From NCBI RefSeq assembly GCF_030285365.1, contig NZ_JASVDS010000002.1, forward strand, positions 682,001 to 746,000: a DNA stretch of 64,000 nucleotides, written 5' to 3'. Each line of letters opens with the position of its first letter. Position 1 is the stretch's first letter. Shown in pieces: positions 33,403 to 42,063 of this stretch. The notes under the pieces are model-generated. The model made no database searches, was not told where the DNA came from, and saw only the letters and a program-made list of their open reading frames with translations. The DNA comes from Roseateles subflavus (GTDB lineage Bacteria > Pseudomonadota > Gammaproteobacteria > Burkholderiales > Burkholderiaceae_C). The position numbers were made by a program, and so were the translations under genes.

Positions 33403-34035
33403 TCAGGCCCGGGGCAGCGTCAGGGTGTGGTCGATGGCGGCCAGCGCCTCCGGGTAGCCCTTGGCGATGGACGGGCTGGTCACCCAGCGGCCGTTGACGA
33501 CGACCGTGGGCACGCCGTGGCTGGTGATGGCCTGCGCCAGGTTCGTCGCCTGCTGACACTTGGACTGCACGCCAAAGGACTCCGCGACCTGCTTGAACCG
33601 CGCGCCGTCCACGCCCATCTTCACGAGCGCGGCCTGCGCGCTCTCGATCGACTGGAACTTGCTGAGGTCGCCCTGCACGGCATTGAAGACCTGGGCATGC
33701 AGCGCCTCGACCTGCCCCATCGCTTCCAGGGCGTAGTAGACCTTCTGGGTGACCTTGGCGATGGCGTTGATCACCACCGGCACGCGACGGAACTGCACCT
33801 TGGCCGGCTTGCGGGCCACCCACTGGCCCAGCATCGGCTCGAAGGCGTGGCAGTGCGGGCAGGTGTAGGAGAAGAACTCGATGACCTCGCCCTCCGCCGC
33901 GACACCGGGCAGCGGGGTGCTGAGCTTGAGGTACTGCTGGCCTTCGACGGGCCGGCCCTGGGCCTGGCTCAGGGCGGGGAGGGCCAGGGCGGACAGGCCT
34001 GCGCTGCCGCTCACGATGAATTGACGCCGTTGCAT
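33403..34035 (-). CDS. dsbA: Thiol:disulfide interchange protein DsbA
   Basis: 210 residues. A Tat-like or Sec signal (MQRRQFIVSGSAGLSALALPALSQAQG) leads to a thioredoxin fold with the DsbA active site C59-PHC62 (FFSYTCPHCHAFEP) and the cis-Pro loop GVPTVVVNGRW. It puts disulfide bonds into exported proteins in the periplasm. ATG 34035 with GAGAGAAG upstream is preferred over a start 14 codons upstream. It is followed closely by ybiB. Confidence 0.93.
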   Translation of the reverse strand: MQRRQFIVSGSAGLSALALPALSQAQGRPVEGQQYLKLSTPLPGVAAEGEVIEFFSYTCPHCHAFEPMLGQWVARKPAKVQFRRVPVVINAIAKVTQKVYYALEAMGQVEALHAQVFNAVQGDLSKFQSIESAQAALVKMGVDGARFKQVAESFGVQSKCQQATNLAQAITSHGVPTVVVNGRWVTSPSIAKGYPEALAAIDHTLTLPRA

Positions 34036-34325
34036 AGCTTCTCTCGGTGGTGGATGGCGCATTGTGCAGGAAGGCACCTGGCGCGCGGCGGTGCGGGTGA
34101 GGCGCTTCAGGGGCGCCTAAGGATCGACCGCCTCGACGGCATTGACGCCGCGGGCACGGGAACTGCCCGACTCGGCACCCGCTTGTCGCGCAGGTGACAG
34201 TGTGGCGTCCAGTCTGCAGCCACTGCGTCCTTGCGTCCCCTTTCCTAACGACACAAGTCTGCTTCTGTCACATCACCGTTACACTGACACACACAGGGAG
34301 TTATCCAGTTGTTTGGGGATACCTC

Positions 34326-34853
34326 ATGAAAACGAGAGAAGTACAGATCTATACCGGTGAGCAGTTCACCGTTCCGCAGGGCGTGCAGCGCATTGATTCC
34401 CGCTCCACCCATGGCTGGCAGCTCCGCTACGGCGGCACCAAGTTCTATTCCGACAGCAAGTTCCCCGGCGGTGCCGGTGGGGCCCTCGCCGCGGCCACCA
34501 AGGAACTGCTGAAGCGCGTCGCCAAGCTTCCCGCGCCGACCCGCCTCAAGCCCGAACCCAACGCCAACAAGACGAGCGAGCTGCCGGTGGGCATCTCCGG
34601 ACCCATCGTGCGCCAGCGTCGCGGCAAGCTGCGGGACTGCAGCTTCACCGTGCTGCTGCCCCGCTATGGTGAGGCCGCACGCCGTCGCAGCGTCTACATC
34701 GCGTCCGAGTCCACCTACACCGTGGAGCGCTACATGCAGGCCCTGGAAAAGGCCGTCGTGCTGCGTCAGGAGGCCGAGGAGCTGTACCGTCAGGAGGCCA
34801 CCAAGGCCAAGCGCCGTGAGGCGCGCGCCTTCAAGGCCAGCCTGGCGGCCTGA
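34326..34853 (+). CDS. AP2/ERF-like domain protein (bacterial AP2 repeat type)
   Basis: 175 residues with two related modules: RIDSRSTHGWQLRYGGTKFYSDSKF (residues ~20-60) and the later GPIVRQRRGKLRDCSFTVLL with RRRSVYIASESTYTVERY. The pattern of a beta-hairpin, an aromatic W/Y and a following Ala-rich helix resembles AP2-type DNA-binding modules found in some betaproteobacterial proteins. The C-terminus is a very basic Ala/Arg helix (RQEATKAKRREARAFKASL). It may bind DNA; no partner gene is nearby. The ATG at 34326 is chosen for its position before the first module; upstream codons look unlike protein. A strong terminator follows directly. Confidence 0.7.
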   Translation: MKTREVQIYTGEQFTVPQGVQRIDSRSTHGWQLRYGGTKFYSDSKFPGGAGGALAAATKELLKRVAKLPAPTRLKPEPNANKTSELPVGISGPIVRQRRGKLRDCSFTVLLPRYGEAARRRSVYIASESTYTVERYMQALEKAVVLRQEAEELYRQEATKAKRREARAFKASLAA

Positions 34854-34868
34854 ACCCGCTCTGCCATG

Positions 34869-34901
34869 ACAAGCGGCCTCCTCGGAGGCCGCTTTTTTTT
34901 T
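34869..34901 (+). terminator. Rho-independent terminator of AP2-like gene
   Basis: AAGCGGCCTCC and GGAGGCCGCTT pair around TC and are followed by eight or more T. It serves the plus-strand gene ending at 34853. Confidence 0.95.
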
Positions 34902-34966
34902 GGCGGAGCGCGTCGCGAGCGCGCCAGGCCGGTGCCGGCGTTGCGGACGCGCCCGTCCGGTGCCGC

Positions 34967-36010
34967 TCAGGCGGCGTGGCGCTGTGCCACCGCAGGCAGG
35001 CCCAGCTCGCCGAACAGGTCCTTCGGGTCCGCCATGCGCGGCACGAGGCTGATCTCGCTGCCCAGGCCCAGCTCGCGGGCGACGTCGCGCAGCAGGCGCA
35101 GCATGGAGAAGTCCTCCAGCGCGAAGCCCACGGAGTCGAACACCGTGATCTCCTCGGCCGTGCGGCGGCCCGGCGCCTGGCCGGACAGCACGCGCCAGAA
35201 CTCCGTCACGGGGAAGTCCGCCGGCATCTGCTGGATGTCGCCCTCGATGCGGGACTGCGGCTCGAATTCCACGAACACGCTCGCCGCCTCCAGCACGCCG
35301 CGGTGCAGCTCGGTCTTGCCGGGGCAGTCCCCGCCCACGCCGTTGATGTGCATGCCGGGCTCCAGCATCTCGGGCGTCAGGATGGTCGCGTTGGTCTTGT
35401 CGGCCGTCACGGTGGTGACGATGTCGGCGCCCTTGACGGCCTCGGCCGTGCTCTTGCAGACCACCAGGCGCAGGCCCGGCACGGATTGGAGATGGCGCAT
35501 CAGCTTGGCGGTGGCCGCCGGGTCGATGTCGAAGAGACGGATCTCCTCGATGCCCAGCAGATGGTGGAAGGCCAGGGCCTGGAATTCGCTTTGCGCGCCA
35601 TTGCCGATCAGGGCCATGGACCGGGCGTCGGGTCGTGCGAGGCGCCTGGCGGCCATCGCGGAGGTGGCGGCGGTGCGCAGGGCCGTGCTCAGGGTGAGCT
35701 CGGACAGCAGCTGCGGCGTGCCGGTGGCGACGTCGGCCAGGGCACCGAAGGCCATCACGGTGGACAGGCCGAAGCGGTGGTTGCGCGGATGGCCGTTGAC
35801 GTACTTGAAGGTGTAGAGCTCGTGGTCGGCGATGGGCATCAGCTCGATCACGCCGTCCTCGGAATGGGCGGCCACGCGGGGCGTCTTGTCGAAGTCCTGC
35901 CAGCGCAGATAGTCGGCTTCCAGATAGCCCACCAGGCGCTCCAGCAGCGCGGGCAGGCCCAGCTGCCGGGTCATCGTCGCCACGTCGTGGGTGCTCAGCA
36001 TCATGGCCAT
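34967..36010 (-). CDS. Ornithine cyclodeaminase/mu-crystallin family enzyme
   Basis: 347 residues. Family features are an N-terminal substrate domain (GVIELMPIADHELYTFKYVNGHPRN) and a Rossmann domain with ALIGNGAQSEFQALAF, then DIDPAATAKL, IVTTVTADKTNATILTPEML and GMHINGVGGDCPGKTEL. The HINGVGGDCPGKTEL stretch is strong for ornithine cyclodeaminase itself, which turns ornithine into proline and ammonia with NAD. The divergent Lrp-family regulator starting at 36204 is a common partner of this enzyme and probably controls it. Confidence 0.93.
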   Translation of the reverse strand: MAMMLSTHDVATMTRQLGLPALLERLVGYLEADYLRWQDFDKTPRVAAHSEDGVIELMPIADHELYTFKYVNGHPRNHRFGLSTVMAFGALADVATGTPQLLSELTLSTALRTAATSAMAARRLARPDARSMALIGNGAQSEFQALAFHHLLGIEEIRLFDIDPAATAKLMRHLQSVPGLRLVVCKSTAEAVKGADIVTTVTADKTNATILTPEMLEPGMHINGVGGDCPGKTELHRGVLEAASVFVEFEPQSRIEGDIQQMPADFPVTEFWRVLSGQAPGRRTAEEITVFDSVGFALEDFSMLRLLRDVARELGLGSEISLVPRMADPKDLFGELGLPAVAQRHAA

Positions 36011-36203
36011 GAGAAGTCTCCGTTGTTCTGATGGACCTGATTCTTCTCAAGCCGTGCGTTAGAAAGAAGCGCAAAAAATGCAAAGAAACTCAAGGTAAGT
36101 TGCCATATCGACAGCATGAATTGGCAAAATGGCAAAATTGCTGGCAGTTGTCGCTTTGGCACATCTACCGGCGCCTTCCCTCTGAACGCCACTGAACTCA
36201 CCC
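36011..36203. promoter_or_regulatory. Divergent control region of ornithine cyclodeaminase and Lrp-type regulator
   Basis: A 193-base AT-rich spacer between divergent starts. It holds repeated ATTGGCAAAATGGCAAAATT sequence at 36120-36139 (two direct TGGCAAAA units) and an upstream TTGCCATAT (36101-36109), half sites that suit Lrp/AsnC binding. Control by the adjacent Lrp-like protein is inferred. Confidence 0.55.
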
Positions 36204-36629
36204 ATGGACACACTCGACCAGCAATTGATGGCGCTGCTGCGCCAGGACGCCCGCGCCACCGTCGCCACGCTGGCCGCCAAGCTCAAGGTCTCCCGCGGGA
36301 CGGTCACCAACCGGATCGCCAAGCTGGAGGACAGCGGCGTGATCGTGGGCTACACCGTCAAGCTGCGGCCCGACGTGACCCCCAATGCCATCACGGCCTG
36401 GATGAGCATCGCGGTCGAGGGCAACAAGACCCGCGAGGTGATCGCCATCCTGCTGGGCGAGCCCGGCGTCTCGGGCCTCTTCGACACCAATGGCCGCTGG
36501 GACCTGCTGGCCGAGCTGCGCGCGGCGACGCTGGGCGAGCTGGCCGAGGTGCTGGAGCGGGTGCGGCTCATCAAGGGCATCGGCGCCACCGAGACCAGCA
36601 TCCACCTGCAGACCTACAAGCTGTCCTGA
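36204..36629 (+). CDS. Lrp/AsnC-family transcriptional regulator
   Basis: 141 residues. The N-terminal helix-turn-helix (DTLDQQLMALLRQDARATVATLAAKLKVSRGTVTNRIAKLEDSGVI) and the C-terminal RAM/ligand domain (WDLLAELRAATLGELAEVLERVRLIKGI) are complete. Divergent from the ornithine cyclodeaminase gene, it probably responds to ornithine or a related amino acid and acts on the shared control region. The length is standard for the family. Confidence 0.95.
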   Translation: MDTLDQQLMALLRQDARATVATLAAKLKVSRGTVTNRIAKLEDSGVIVGYTVKLRPDVTPNAITAWMSIAVEGNKTREVIAILLGEPGVSGLFDTNGRWDLLAELRAATLGELAEVLERVRLIKGIGATETSIHLQTYKLS

Positions 36630-36680
36630 ACGGCGGCGGCGCGCCGTAGACTGGCCCGCCAATCAAAGCAAGGAGCTCGC

Positions 36681-37535
36681 ATGAAGCTGATGCGCTGGGG
36701 CGAGCCCGGGGCCGAGCGCCCGGGTCTGGTCGATGCCGACGGGCAGCTGCGGGATCTGAGTGCGCACGTGCCGGCGCTGGATGGCGCCGCACTGGCCCCC
36801 GCCATGCTGGACCGCCTGCGCGCCCTGGACCCCGCCCAGCTGCCGCTGCTGCCGCCCGGCACGCGTCTCGGGGTGCCCTGGGGGGGCATGGGCAAGTTCC
36901 TGTGCGTGGGCCTCAACTACGCCGATCACGCGGCCGAGGCCGGCATGCCACTGCCCGCCGAGCCCGTGCTCTTCATGAAGCCGCCGTCCTGCACGATCGG
37001 CGCGCGGGACGCCGTCTGGCTGCCGCGCGGCTCGGTCAAGACGGACTGGGAGGTGGAGCTGGGCGTGGTGATCGGCCGGGTGGCCCGCGATGTCGACGAG
37101 GCCCGTGCGATGGCCTGCGTGGCCGGCTACTGCGTGGTCAACGACCTCTCGGAGCGGGAGTTCCAGCTGGAGCGCGGCGGCACCTGGGACAAGGGCAAGG
37201 GCTGCGACACCTTTGGTCCCGTCGGCCCCTGGCTGGTGACCGCCGACGAGGTGCCGGACCCGCAAGACCTGACCCTCTGGCTGGACGTCAACGGCGAGCC
37301 CATGCAGCGCGGCAGCACGCGCACCATGGTCTTCGGCGTGGCGCATCTCGTGAGCTACATCAGCCGCTTCATGACGCTCTACCCCGGAGACCTCCTCTCC
37401 ACGGGCACCCCGCCCGGCGTGGGCATGGGCCGCAAGCCGCAGCCGGTCTACCTGAAGGCAGGGGACCACCTGCGCCTGGGCATTGCCGGCTTGGGCGAGC
37501 AGTCCCTGCACGTTCAGGCGCGGCCGCCGGGCTGA
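36681..37535 (+). CDS. Fumarylacetoacetate hydrolase family protein
   Basis: 284 residues. The FAH domain is shown by KFLCVGLNYADHAAEAGMPLPAEPVLFMKPPS, then VKTDWEVELGVVIGR, GYCVVNDLSEREFQ, DKGKGCDTFGPVGPWLV and LLSTGTPPGVGMGRKP. The acidic metal ligands of the family (E in DWEVELG, D in VNDLS) are present. Such enzymes split C-C bonds or decarboxylate oxo-acids such as 2-keto-3-deoxy sugars or 2,4-diketo acids; the substrate cannot be told. AAGGAG precedes the ATG. Its last codons overlap the convergent VTT gene by 22 bases. Confidence 0.92.
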   Translation: MKLMRWGEPGAERPGLVDADGQLRDLSAHVPALDGAALAPAMLDRLRALDPAQLPLLPPGTRLGVPWGGMGKFLCVGLNYADHAAEAGMPLPAEPVLFMKPPSCTIGARDAVWLPRGSVKTDWEVELGVVIGRVARDVDEARAMACVAGYCVVNDLSEREFQLERGGTWDKGKGCDTFGPVGPWLVTADEVPDPQDLTLWLDVNGEPMQRGSTRTMVFGVAHLVSYISRFMTLYPGDLLSTGTPPGVGMGRKPQPVYLKAGDHLRLGIAGLGEQSLHVQARPPG

Positions 37536-38233
37536 GCCTGCCGGCGGGCCCGGCGACGGCGCCAGGCGACGAGGCCGAGCACCGCGAGCAGTGCCGCGCC
37601 GAGCGCGGCCGTGCGCGGCAGGTCCAGCTGCCCGAGCAGGTGCAGCAAGGGGTCGAGGAACAGCCCCATCACCAGCGTGCTGGGGGCCATGCCGATCCAT
37701 GTGCCGAGCACCATCTGCCAGGCGCGGATGTGCGTGGCGCCGGCCACCATGTTGACCACGGCAAACGGCGCCACCGGCGTCAGCCGCATCAGCACGACGG
37801 CCAGCAGCCCGCGCCGCCCGAGGGCCGCGCTGAGCAGGCGCACGCGGGGCCCCGCGAGACGCTGCAGCAGCGCGTGGCCGAGCCCGTGGCCGATGCGGTG
37901 GCTGACGAGCGCCGACAGCCCCGCGCTCGCGAAGCACAGCGCCATGCCCCAGCCGGGCCCGAAGGCCGCGATCACGAGCAGGCTCAGCACCACCAGCGGC
38001 AGGGCGAGGCATAGCGCGGTGCTCATCAGCAGCCAGACGGCCAGCGGCCCCAGCGCATCGGCCTGCGCGCGCAGCCAGGCCAGCGCCGCGCCGCTGCGCA
38101 GCCAGCTCTGGACGTCCTCCTGCCGCCAGGCCCAGGCCAGCAGCAGCAGGCCCGCGGCCAGGGCCGCAAGCCCCAGCAGGCGCGCGACGAGAGCCGGCGG
38201 CAGGGCCGAGGCCGGGCGGGGCGCGCGCGTCAT
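37514..38233 (-). CDS. TVP38/TMEM64-family (VTT domain) membrane protein
   Basis: 239 residues with 5-6 membrane segments. The VTT/DedA-like core is GPGWGMALCFASAGLSALVSHRIGHGLG, RRGLLAVVLMRLTPVAPFAVVNMVAGAT and HIRAWQMVLGTWIGMAPSTL. VTT proteins are thought to move or scramble lipids in the inner membrane. Its ATG overlaps the NRPS stop by 4 bases (ATGA), so it is coupled to the NRPS as last gene of a three-gene operon and may help transport or place a lipid-like product. The C-terminal Arg-rich tail is cytoplasmic. Confidence 0.9.
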   Translation of the reverse strand: MTRAPRPASALPPALVARLLGLAALAAGLLLLAWAWRQEDVQSWLRSGAALAWLRAQADALGPLAVWLLMSTALCLALPLVVLSLLVIAAFGPGWGMALCFASAGLSALVSHRIGHGLGHALLQRLAGPRVRLLSAALGRRGLLAVVLMRLTPVAPFAVVNMVAGATHIRAWQMVLGTWIGMAPSTLVMGLFLDPLLHLLGQLDLPRTAALGAALLAVLGLVAWRRRRARRQAQPGGRA

Positions 38234-41200
38234 GGGGCCCGCCCGCGGATGAGCAGCGAGGCCAGGGTGTCCGCCAGGGCCTGGACATGCTCGGGCTCGA
38301 ACATCGACCCGTGCAGCCCCCGTACCGCGACGCTGTGCAGGCGTTCGCCGAAGAGCCGCTGCCAGCCCTGGAACAGCAGGCGGCTCCAGCGCAGCAGCCC
38401 CGTGGTCTTCACCAGCCATACCGGGCAGGCACAGGGCTCGCAGAGGTGCCGGCGCAGGGCCATGACCTGGGCGACGAGGCCGGGGTCCGCGAACATGGCA
38501 CCCAGGCGCCGGCCGTTCATGCTGAGATCCTGCACATGCAGACGGCGCACCAGCCAGCCGAGGGCGCGCCAGGAGCTGGTGCCGCCCAGGATGGCGTCGG
38601 GGTGGATGCTGTCCAGCAGCACGAGGCCCTGTGGCACGAGTCCGCGCGCCTCCAGCACCCGGGCGGCCGCCAACGCGCTCACGCCGCCCACCGAGAAGCC
38701 GGCCAGCCAGAAGCGCGCCGGCTGCTCGCTGGCGATGGCGTCGGCATAGACCTCGGCCAGCGCCTGCATCTGCTCCGGCGCCTCGCGCGGCGGCTGCAGC
38801 ATCAGCAGGCTCACACGGCCCTCCAGTGCGCGGGCCAGGGCCTGCAGGCGCAGCACGTCGCCATGCCCGGACGCCGCCACATAGAGGCGCGGCGCCTGCA
38901 TGTCGCGGCTCAGGGGCAGCAGGACGCCCGCGGCGGCCTGCGGAGCGTCCAGCGCCAGGGCCAGCTGGCGGATGCTCGGGTGGTCCACGATCAGCTGCAG
39001 CGGCAGCCGGCGCCCGAGGCGGTCCTCCATGGCGCCCAGGATGGCCAGTGCGGCCAGGGAGTCGCCGCCCAGGTCGAAGAAGTTCTGCGTCAGGCCGATG
39101 TGCTCCCGGTGCAGATGCGACTGCCACAGGGCCAGCAGCTCGCGCTCCGTCGCCGTGGCGGGCGGCTGCGGACCGGGCGTGGGGTCAGGTCTTGCGGGGG
39201 CGGGCAGCTGCTCGAGAAGCAGCTTGCCGCTGGGGCCGAGCGGCAGCTCCGGCAGCAGCGTCAGCGTGGCGGGGACCATGTAGTCCGGCAGACGCTGGCG
39301 CAGCAGGGCGGCCAGCGCGCCTGCCGCCTGCGGGCGCGGGCCGGCCAGCCAGGCGTGCAGGCGAGGGCCCTCGCCCGCATCGAGGCACTGCACGGCGGCC
39401 TGGTGCACGCCGGGCAGATTCAGGCAGGCGGCCTCGATGTCCCCCAGATCGAGGCGGTAGCCGCGCAGCTTCAGCTGGCGGTCGCGCCGGCCCGCGAAAT
39501 GCAGGCGGCCCTGCACGTCCAGCCAGCCGCGGTCCCCGCTGCGGTACATGCGCTCGCCGGGATGGAAGGGGTCGGGCTCGAAGGCCGCCGCGCTGTCCCG
39601 CTCGTCGAGGTAGCCCAGCGCCAGCGTGGGACCGGCGAGGTAGATCTCGCCCGTCACCCCAAAGGGCTGCGGTCGGCGCTGGGCGTCGAGCACGTAGATG
39701 CGGGAGTCATCGACGGCGGGGCCGAGCGGCAGGGGCTCGGTGGCGGGCCAGGGCTCGCAGGGCCAGGCACTGGCGAAGATGCAGGCCTCGGTCGGGCCGT
39801 AGACGTTGTAGAGCGCGGCGCCCGTCTCGGCCAGGAAGCGATTGGCCAGCGCCGGCGCGAGGATCTCGCCGCCGCAGCAGGCTACGCGCAGGCTGGGCAC
39901 CGGGTGGGCCTGCAGGCCGGCCAGCAGGCCCGCGAGGCTCGAGGGCACCAGGGCGCAGAAGCTCACCCGGTGCCGCTGCATGAAGGCCGCCAGGCGCTCG
40001 GGATGGTGGCGACCCGGCGGCATCAGCGCCACGCTGCCGCCCTGGATGAGCGGCAGCAGCAGCTCGATGAGGGCCGGGTCGAAGCTCGGCTGCACCTGCT
40101 GCACCGAGCGGTCCTGCGGGCCGATGTGCCAGCGCCGCGCCAGCCACGCCAGACGGCGTGCCAGGGCTTCGTGGCCCACGCGCACGCCCTTGGGCAGGCC
40201 CGTGGAACCGGAGGTGAAGAGCAGGTAGGCCGCGTCGTGCAGGCGCTGCGCCTCGGTGATGGCGGGGCGCGGTCCGCCGGTCTCCAGGAGCGTGCCCAGC
40301 GCGTCCAGGGCGATGCCGGGCAGCGCCGGCCCCGACCAGCGCAGCACCGCCGCCGCGGGCCCCAGGAGCAGCGCCGGCCGCGCGATGGACAGCAGCGCCT
40401 GCAGCCGCTCCTGCGGAAGGTCCGTCGACAGCGGCAGCACGCAGGCACCGCACTGCCAGGCCGCCAGCAGCGACACCAGCAGCGCCGGGCTGCGATCCAG
40501 CAGCAGGGCCACGACGTGCCCCGGCATCAGCCCCGCCGCCCGCAGCGCAGTCTGCAGCTGCTCGCTGCGCCGGGCGAGCTCGGCGTAGCGCATCGACCCC
40601 GCCCGGTCCGGCGTCTCGTCCCAGACCAGTGCCGTGGCGTCCGGATTCAGGCCGGCCTGACGCGTGAACTGCGTCCAGACCGGGCGCGGCGTCTCCGTGC
40701 TGGCGAGGTTCTTGTGCAGGCCGTGGATCAGCGCCCAGCGTTCGTCCTCGGGGAGCAAGGGCGGCGCGGACAGCGGCTGCGCCAGGGCAGCCGGCACGCA
40801 GCGCATCAGGTGCCACAGGCGGCGCAGCAGCAGCTCGGCCTCGTCCGCCTCGAAGCAGCGCTCGGAGAGCTCCAGCACCAGCTCCACCTCGGCGGCGTCG
40901 CCGAACTCGCACAGCGTCAGGGCCAGCGGATAGCGGGCCTCCTCGGCGAAGCTCTGGCGCGCCTGCTCCAGGCGACAGCCGCCGAAAGCCAGGGCATAGC
41001 TCTGCCGCTCCAGGGACACCATGACGTCGAGCAGGCTGTCCCGCCCGCTGCGCATCAGCTGCAGGCGGTGGGCCGTCTCGCTGAGTGGGTAGCGGGCATG
41101 GCGCAGGCCGGTGCGCGCCTGGTGCCGGCACTCGGCCAGCAGGGCGCTCACGGCCATGTCCGGCTGCAGGCGCAGCAGCAGCGGCTGGACACTCACGAAC

Positions 41201-42063
41201 ATGCCCAGCGTCTGCCGCCAGCGTGCGCCGCCGCGGTTGAGGCTGGGCATGCCGACGGCCAGGTGCTCGATGCCCCGGCTGCGCTGCAGGTACAGCGCGA
41301 TGGCGGCGAGGGCGGCATCGAAGAGGCTGGCGTCGAGGGGCTGCAGCTGCGACTGCAGACGCTGCAGCTCGGCCCGCGGGACCGGCAGCCGCGCGACGTG
41401 GGCGCGGGGCAGCCGGTCCGGCGCGCGCAGCGGATGGCGCGGGGGCAGGGCGGTCTCGTGCAGTGCGGGCCACACCCCCGCCCAGTAGGCGGCATCGCGC
41501 TCGCAGGCCGGGCTGGCCAGGTAGTCCTGCCCGCCCTCGATGAAGGCGAGGTAGTCGCCCGGCGGATGGCGAAGGGGATCCGAGCCCTCCTGCAGCGCCG
41601 TGTAGCGCTCGGTCCAGCGCTGCATGAAGAGCTGGGTGGACCAGCCGTCCATGACGAGGTGATGGAAGCGGATGGACAGGCCGTGCAGCGCCTGCCCGTC
41701 CGTCAGCAGCACGCAGCGCCAGGGCGGCGCGGCGTCGAGGTCGAAGCGCTGGTGGCACTCGTTGTGCCACCACGCGATCATGGCGGCGCGCAGGTCCTGG
41801 TCGGGGGGCAGCGGCAGGATCTCCAGCGGGGCGCTGAAATGTTCGAGCAGGACCTGCCGGCCCTCCGGACGGATCTGCAGGCGCAGGGCCTCGTGCTCCT
41901 GCACCAGCTGCTGCAGGGACTGCCGCAGCAGGGCCGGGTCCAGCGGTCCGTGCAGGAAGGCGAAGCCGCCGATGTGCAGATGGGCGCTGCCGGGCCAGGC
42001 GCGCTGGTCGAGCCAGACCTCGCGCTGGCTCAGTGACAGGGGCAGCGGCGCAGCCTCGCTCAT
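38230..42063 (-). CDS. Single-module non-ribosomal peptide synthetase (C-A-T-TE)
   Basis: 1277 residues. Domains in order: condensation (~10-440) with the active HHxxxDG motif as HHLVMDGWS; adenylation (~460-960) with LLFTSGSTGLPKGVRVG, YNVYGPTEACIF, GEIYLAGPTLALGYL, YRSGDRGWLDVQGRLHFAGR and the Lys of GPSGKLLLEQLP; thiolation with LGGDSLAALAIL; thioesterase with the nucleophile in AGFSVGGVSALAAA and a late GLHGSM His region. A condensation domain at the very start suggests it joins an acyl group or externally loaded partner to one amino acid, then releases it. The pocket residues read by hand (about D-P-I-A-A-C-V-I-F) match no specificity I know. It overlaps both neighbours by 4 bases. The start 42063 is set by the operon overlap; a GTG/ATG at 42120 lies inside the patatin gene. 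Confidence 0.93.
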   Translation of the reverse strand: MSEAAPLPLSLSQREVWLDQRAWPGSAHLHIGGFAFLHGPLDPALLRQSLQQLVQEHEALRLQIRPEGRQVLLEHFSAPLEILPLPPDQDLRAAMIAWWHNECHQRFDLDAAPPWRCVLLTDGQALHGLSIRFHHLVMDGWSTQLFMQRWTERYTALQEGSDPLRHPPGDYLAFIEGGQDYLASPACERDAAYWAGVWPALHETALPPRHPLRAPDRLPRAHVARLPVPRAELQRLQSQLQPLDASLFDAALAAIALYLQRSRGIEHLAVGMPSLNRGGARWRQTLGMFVSVQPLLLRLQPDMAVSALLAECRHQARTGLRHARYPLSETAHRLQLMRSGRDSLLDVMVSLERQSYALAFGGCRLEQARQSFAEEARYPLALTLCEFGDAAEVELVLELSERCFEADEAELLLRRLWHLMRCVPAALAQPLSAPPLLPEDERWALIHGLHKNLASTETPRPVWTQFTRQAGLNPDATALVWDETPDRAGSMRYAELARRSEQLQTALRAAGLMPGHVVALLLDRSPALLVSLLAAWQCGACVLPLSTDLPQERLQALLSIARPALLLGPAAAVLRWSGPALPGIALDALGTLLETGGPRPAITEAQRLHDAAYLLFTSGSTGLPKGVRVGHEALARRLAWLARRWHIGPQDRSVQQVQPSFDPALIELLLPLIQGGSVALMPPGRHHPERLAAFMQRHRVSFCALVPSSLAGLLAGLQAHPVPSLRVACCGGEILAPALANRFLAETGAALYNVYGPTEACIFASAWPCEPWPATEPLPLGPAVDDSRIYVLDAQRRPQPFGVTGEIYLAGPTLALGYLDERDSAAAFEPDPFHPGERMYRSGDRGWLDVQGRLHFAGRRDRQLKLRGYRLDLGDIEAACLNLPGVHQAAVQCLDAGEGPRLHAWLAGPRPQAAGALAALLRQRLPDYMVPATLTLLPELPLGPSGKLLLEQLPAPARPDPTPGPQPPATATERELLALWQSHLHREHIGLTQNFFDLGGDSLAALAILGAMEDRLGRRLPLQLIVDHPSIRQLALALDAPQAAAGVLLPLSRDMQAPRLYVAASGHGDVLRLQALARALEGRVSLLMLQPPREAPEQMQALAEVYADAIASEQPARFWLAGFSVGGVSALAAARVLEARGLVPQGLVLLDSIHPDAILGGTSSWRALGWLVRRLHVQDLSMNGRRLGAMFADPGLVAQVMALRRHLCEPCACPVWLVKTTGLLRWSRLLFQGWQRLFGERLHSVAVRGLHGSMFEPEHVQALADTLASLLIRGRAP

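Noticed and set aside
38287-42036. 1249-codon plus-strand open frame opposite the NRPS
   Set aside because: Antisense of a complete C-A-T-TE synthetase; composition is Gln/Ala/Arg-rich and without motifs.
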